Positions 5,459-7,301 of a DNA stretch of 7,301 nucleotides are shown in pieces (within the stretch, counting starts at the first letter, position 1; every line of letters starts with the position of its first letter). Position numbers and translations under genes: made by a program. Source of the DNA: Nitrospirota bacterium (lineage in GTDB: Bacteria > Nitrospinota > Nitrospinia > Nitrospinales > VA-1); assembly GCA_003235465.1 (NCBI GenBank), contig QJWD01000016.1:1-7301 (forward strand). The letters are read 5' to 3'. A model generated the notes under the pieces. That model saw nothing but the letters and a program-made list of their open reading frames with translations, was not told where the DNA came from and ran no database searches.

Positions 5459-5828
5459 ACTCGTTGGCGACGATGAACACGTGGTAGCCTTCCTGGGTTT
5501 TCACCGGCCCGTAGACTTTTCCCTTCATCACCGTCATGTTCGCGATCCCGTGGTGGATGTGGTCGTTCAGTTCCTTGTTGTCGAGGGTCTTGAACCCGCC
5601 GCGCGGCCTGCGCGGGTCGGACGGGTTCCACCCCACCTCGAGCCAGCCCAGGTTGCCGCCGTCGGACTTCGAGGCGCAGCGGCTGTATTTTTCCGCAAGC
5701 TTCATGAGCAGTTTCACCCGCCCGGTTTCCGAGGCGCTCGCCTCGATGGTTTCCTTGATCATCTTCGCGAGATCTTCGTTATCCACCAGGATGTGCCTGA
5801 CCTGAATCTGGTGCGACGCGCCTGCCAT
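5436..5828 (-). CDS. Cytoplasmic single-domain parvulin-type peptidyl-prolyl isomerase
   Basis: This 130-residue protein is a parvulin (PpiC/rotamase), which catalyses cis-trans isomerisation of Xaa-Pro bonds. Seen are the opening strand QVRHILV (9-15, H12), LAEKYSRCASKSDGGNLGW (44-62, C51), and the closing GPVKTQEGYHVFIV (107-120, H116), matching the paired histidines and the cysteine of the parvulin active site. No signal peptide or membrane segment is present, unlike SurA or PpiD-type proteins. The stretch between GGNLGW and GPVKT (63-106) is longer than in minimal parvulins by roughly fifteen residues and contains WNPSDPRRPRGG and an HIHHG motif. The ATG at 5828 is chosen for its GGAGG Shine-Dalgarno; upstream codons in frame are low-quality. 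The last 23 bp overlap the end of the radical SAM gene on the other strand. Confidence 0.87.
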   Translation of the reverse strand: MAGASHQIQVRHILVDNEDLAKMIKETIEASASETGRVKLLMKLAEKYSRCASKSDGGNLGWLEVGWNPSDPRRPRGGFKTLDNKELNDHIHHGIANMTVMKGKVYGPVKTQEGYHVFIVANEFKTERIL

Positions 5829-5915
5829 AACCCCTCCACGGGTTGTTGATTTCGATGAATACGCGCCGGCCCCGGTGCCCGGGGGCGGCCGCCGCGTTTT
5901 TGCTTGCAGTTCCGC

Positions 5916-5921
5916 TATAAT
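5916..5921 (+). promoter_or_regulatory. Candidate -10 box for maf
   Basis: A perfect TATAAT lies about 70 nt before the maf ATG. No good -35 is found at the usual distance (sequence near 5893-5900 is CGCGTTTT), so activator help or a different start may apply. A TTGACA at 5940-5945 also reads toward maf but has no -10 at correct spacing. Confidence 0.35.
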
Positions 5922-5946
5922 AAGATATTTTCGATGCAATTGACAA
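5917..5946 (-). promoter_or_regulatory. Candidate sigma70 promoter for the parvulin gene
   Basis: On the minus strand, TTGTCA (5941-5946) and TATTAT (5917-5922) are separated by 18 bp. The leader to the parvulin ATG would be about 80 nt, GC-rich and containing a CCCCGG/CCGGGG pairing near 5870-5885. It physically overlaps the plus-strand -10 at 5916-5921. Confidence 0.45.
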
Positions 5947-5955
5947 CGGCATCGA
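5931..5955. promoter_or_regulatory. Inverted repeat, candidate operator between parvulin and maf
   Basis: TCGATGC (5931-5937) and GCATCGA (5949-5955) are perfect reverse complements with an 11-bp spacer, so the arm centres are 18 bp apart. The repeat surrounds the parvulin -35 box and lies just downstream of the TATAAT facing maf. The geometry suits a dimeric repressor touching both divergent promoters. No regulator gene is visible nearby. Confidence 0.4.
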
Positions 5956-5991
5956 TAAACGCCGATCCCGGGCTTTTAAACTATCACACGC

Positions 5992-6573
5992 ATGAACCTG
6001 CTGTCCCCCGTCATTCTCGCCTCCCAGTCGCCCCGCCGAATCGAACTGCTAAAGCAGCTCGTGCCCGAGTTCACGGTGATGCCGAGCGCGATGGAGGAAA
6101 TCGTCGACAGCGGCCAGACGCCGGAGGAAAACGCCGTTCGGCTGGCCGAGATGAAGGCGCGCTCGGTGGCCCGGACCCACCCCGGCCACCTGGTGATCGG
6201 CGCCGACACGGTGGTGGCGGAGGGCGGCGACATCATCGGCAAACCGCATAACGCCCTGGACGCAAGAAGCATCCTCAAGCGGCTCAGCGGCCGCGAGCAC
6301 CGGGTGATCACAGGCGTTGCGGTGCTATGCCAGGGTCGCGCCTTCCGGGACGCCGCCGTCTCGCGCGTCGTGTTTCATCGCCTCACAGAAAAAGAAATCG
6401 CCGATTATGTCGCCACCGGCGAGCCGATGGACAAGGCCGGGGCTTACGCCATCCAGGGCGCGGGCGCCGCGCTCGTCGAGTCGCACCACGGTTCGTATTC
6501 CAATATTGTCGGCCTGCCGATAGAAACCCTCGCGAGGCTGCTCGACGAGGCGCGCGGGGCGGCTCCGGAATGA
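5992..6573 (+). CDS. maf: Maf-family nucleoside triphosphate pyrophosphatase (YhdE-like)
   Basis: This 193-residue protein, of normal Maf length, hydrolyses non-canonical or pyrimidine nucleoside triphosphates to the monophosphate and pyrophosphate in the cytoplasm. It is a house-cleaning role also linked to septum inhibition in Bacillus. The signature elements are all present: LASQSPRR (9-16), ENAVRLAEMKA with K55, GADTVV with catalytic D72, GKP (83-85), SGREHRVITGV, DKAGAYAIQG and YSNIVGLP. The YAIQG and SPRR combination favours the YhdE-type dTTP/UTP group; this is inference. ATG at 5992 starts right before the first conserved strand; no clear Shine-Dalgarno is seen, so translation may rely on the AT-rich leader. 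It stands alone, divergent from the parvulin gene. Confidence 0.95.
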   Translation: MNLLSPVILASQSPRRIELLKQLVPEFTVMPSAMEEIVDSGQTPEENAVRLAEMKARSVARTHPGHLVIGADTVVAEGGDIIGKPHNALDARSILKRLSGREHRVITGVAVLCQGRAFRDAAVSRVVFHRLTEKEIADYVATGEPMDKAGAYAIQGAGAALVESHHGSYSNIVGLPIETLARLLDEARGAAPE

Positions 6574-6587
6574 CAGCCGCGCGCGGC

Positions 6588-6660
6588 CGAGAAAAAAAAT
6601 TCTTGACATTTTTCGACAGCGCGCAAATCCAATTTTTATTTTTAATTAATTATTCCTTGA
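6588..6660. other. AT-rich spacer downstream of maf
   Basis: After a GCCGCGCGCGGC palindrome (6576-6587) the composition changes sharply: an eight-A run near 6592-6599, then T-rich stretches and TTTTAATTAATTATT around 6640-6655. This stands out against GC-rich surroundings and carries no gene. It may bend DNA, act as UP-element for the promoter that follows, or help end maf transcription. Confidence 0.4.
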
Positions 6661-6686
6661 AGAGACCGCGCCTTTCCTCCTACAAT
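6657..6686 (+). promoter_or_regulatory. Candidate distal sigma70 promoter for the zinc-ribbon/SUMF1 pair
   Basis: TTGAAG (6657-6662) and TACAAT (6681-6686) are 18 bp apart. The start point would be near 6693, leaving about 60 nt of leader. The AT-rich tract directly upstream is in the position of an UP element. Confidence 0.45.
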
Positions 6687-6701
6687 CTTTCAATACGCAT
6701 G

Positions 6702-6729
6702 TTGAAATTCTTAACGCATTGATCATAAT
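6702..6729 (+). promoter_or_regulatory. Candidate proximal sigma70 promoter for the zinc-ribbon/SUMF1 pair
   Basis: TTGAAA (6702-6707) and CATAAT (6724-6729) are 16 bp apart, each one base off consensus. The start near 6737 would leave a short leader that still includes the AAGGAA Shine-Dalgarno at 6741-6746. It is in tandem with the distal candidate. Confidence 0.45.
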
Positions 6730-6753
6730 GTCTTTCCCCCAAGGAAACGGCAA

Positions 6754-6975
6754 ATGAAGGGCGAATCCTCCACAGTCGAAATTCGCGGCCATTGCCCGAG
6801 GTGCCAGGCGCCGCTGTTTCTGAATCATACGATGGACTGGTACGGCAACTCCGTGGTGACACTGAACTGCTGGAACGGACATTATCAATGGATCAACATC
6901 GAGAACATTCAGGAAGACCTCCCCGTGGAAACAAGAGAGGACCTGGTGGCGCACATCGGCTTCTTCAGCGTTTGA
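6754..6975 (+). CDS. Small zinc-ribbon-like protein of unknown function (73 aa)
   Basis: I do not recognise a named family. The protein has CPRC (C14, C17) and, 21 residues later, CWNGH (C39, H43), which together could bind one zinc as a C2-CH ribbon. Aromatic residues cluster around the second half-site (MDWYGN, NGHYQW), and a more acidic tail follows (ENIQEDLPVETREDL). It has no signal peptide or membrane segment, so it is presumably cytoplasmic. The ATG at 6754 has AAGGAA 7 nt upstream and two candidate promoters before it. Its TGA (6973-6975) shares a base with the ATG of the SUMF1-type gene, so the two are translationally coupled. A role as DNA/RNA-binding regulator or chaperone for its neighbour is possible but unproven. 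Confidence 0.75.
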   Translation: MKGESSTVEIRGHCPRCQAPLFLNHTMDWYGNSVVTLNCWNGHYQWINIENIQEDLPVETREDLVAHIGFFSV

Positions 6976-7301
6976 TGCGCGGCCCGGCCGCTTCTTCCTC
7001 CGCCGGTTTTTTATTCCTTCTTCATCTTCTTGTCCTGACCGCCTTGCTTCATGCCGCCACCGCGCTTGCCGGGCCCACGCCGCCGCCGGGCATGGTGTAC
7101 ATTCCCTCGGGTTATTTTCAGATGGGCACGAGCCAGGGCGCGGAAGACGAGGGGCCCGTGCATTTCGTCAGCACCCGGGCCTACTTCATCGGCAAGCACG
7201 AGGTGTCGAACGCCGAGTACATGGAATTCGTCCAGGCCACCGGTCACGAAAAACCGGCGCTCTGGGACGACCCGAACTTCAACGCGCCGGATTTGCCCGT
7301 C
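6975..7301 (+). CDS. Exported SUMF1/FGE-type (formylglycine-generating-like) protein, 3' end beyond window
   Basis: The frame is open from an ATG at 6975 to the edge, giving 109 residues. Residues 11-32 form a strongly hydrophobic signal (FLFLLHLLVLTALLHA) ending near ATALAG, so the protein should be exported. The mature start has the hallmark opening of the FGE-sulfatase/SUMF1 domain (PF03781): PGMVYIPSGYFQMGT, EDEGPVHFV, AYFIGKHEVSNAEYMEFV. Family members include formylglycine-generating enzymes, EgtB-like sulfoxide synthases and many secreted proteins of unknown role; the catalytic cysteines of true FGE lie in the C-terminal part, outside the window, so activity cannot be judged. No independent Shine-Dalgarno is seen; the TGATG overlap with the zinc-ribbon gene implies coupled translation. 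Confidence 0.88.
   Translation, partial: MRGPAASSSAGFLFLLHLLVLTALLHAATALAGPTPPPGMVYIPSGYFQMGTSQGAEDEGPVHFVSTRAYFIGKHEVSNAEYMEFVQATGHEKPALWDDPNFNAPDLPV

Noticed and set aside
4843..5487. 214-codon plus-strand frame inside the radical SAM gene
   Set aside because: It overlaps the SPASM-like region in another frame and has only low-complexity Arg/Pro/Gly content.
6576..6600. GCCGCGCGCGGC palindrome with an adjacent A-run as intrinsic terminator of maf
   Set aside because: For plus-strand transcription the tract after the stem is A, not T, and on the minus strand the T-run precedes the stem.
6603..6631. TTGACA as a -35 box after maf
   Set aside because: No acceptable -10 is found at 15-19 bp (sequence there is AAATCC).

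Overview
The window is GC-rich bacterial chromosome with densely packed genes on both strands and very little non-coding DNA. Several products carry Sec-type signal peptides or point to a periplasm: a periplasmic or membrane-anchored cytochrome c, an exported Lcl/DUF1566 protein and an exported sulfatase-modifying-factor-like protein. This suggests a Gram-negative host. The mix of a persulfide-dioxygenase/rhodanese protein, a monohaem cytochrome, DUF1566 and SUMF1-type proteins would fit Nitrospinota or a delta-proteobacterial type lineage, but nothing here fixes the taxon. No rRNA, tRNA, CRISPR array, insertion sequence or attachment site is visible.

Layout. Bases 1-837 (minus) hold the N-terminal 279 codons of an MBL-fold persulfide dioxygenase; its expected rhodanese domain lies beyond the left edge. 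Upstream of it on the same strand, 912-1331 encodes a small monohaem cytochrome c. A 162-bp spacer with two adjacent GC palindromes separates this pair from an exported DUF1566/Lcl-domain protein (1494-2021, minus). A divergent promoter region (about 2077-2146) then leads into a plus-strand series. This series is a class I SAM methyltransferase with an N-terminal hydrophobic segment (2178-2828), a BASS-family sodium symporter starting 7 nt later (2836-3840), a 94-residue protein of unknown function with a TTG start and a strong Shine-Dalgarno (3913-4197), and a radical SAM/SPASM-like enzyme (4274-5458).

The radical SAM gene overlaps tail-to-tail by 23 bp with a cytoplasmic single-domain parvulin (5436-5828, minus). 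The parvulin diverges from maf (5992-6573, plus), a house-cleaning nucleotide pyrophosphatase; an inverted repeat sits in their shared promoter region. An unusually AT-rich 180-bp spacer with two tandem candidate promoters precedes a 73-residue zinc-ribbon-like protein (6754-6975). Its stop codon overlaps the start of an exported SUMF1/FGE-type protein that runs off the right edge (6975-7301).

How the genes may work together (inference). The left end looks like sulfane-sulfur/persulfide oxidation with an electron-carrying cytochrome. The methyltransferase and symporter look translationally coupled and may form a modification-plus-transport pair. The most promising candidate for something undescribed is the 94-aa protein plus the SPASM-like radical SAM enzyme, with a convergent parvulin beside them. 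The zinc-ribbon/SUMF1 pair is a second unexplained coupling. Functions here come from motif reading only; no database search was possible.
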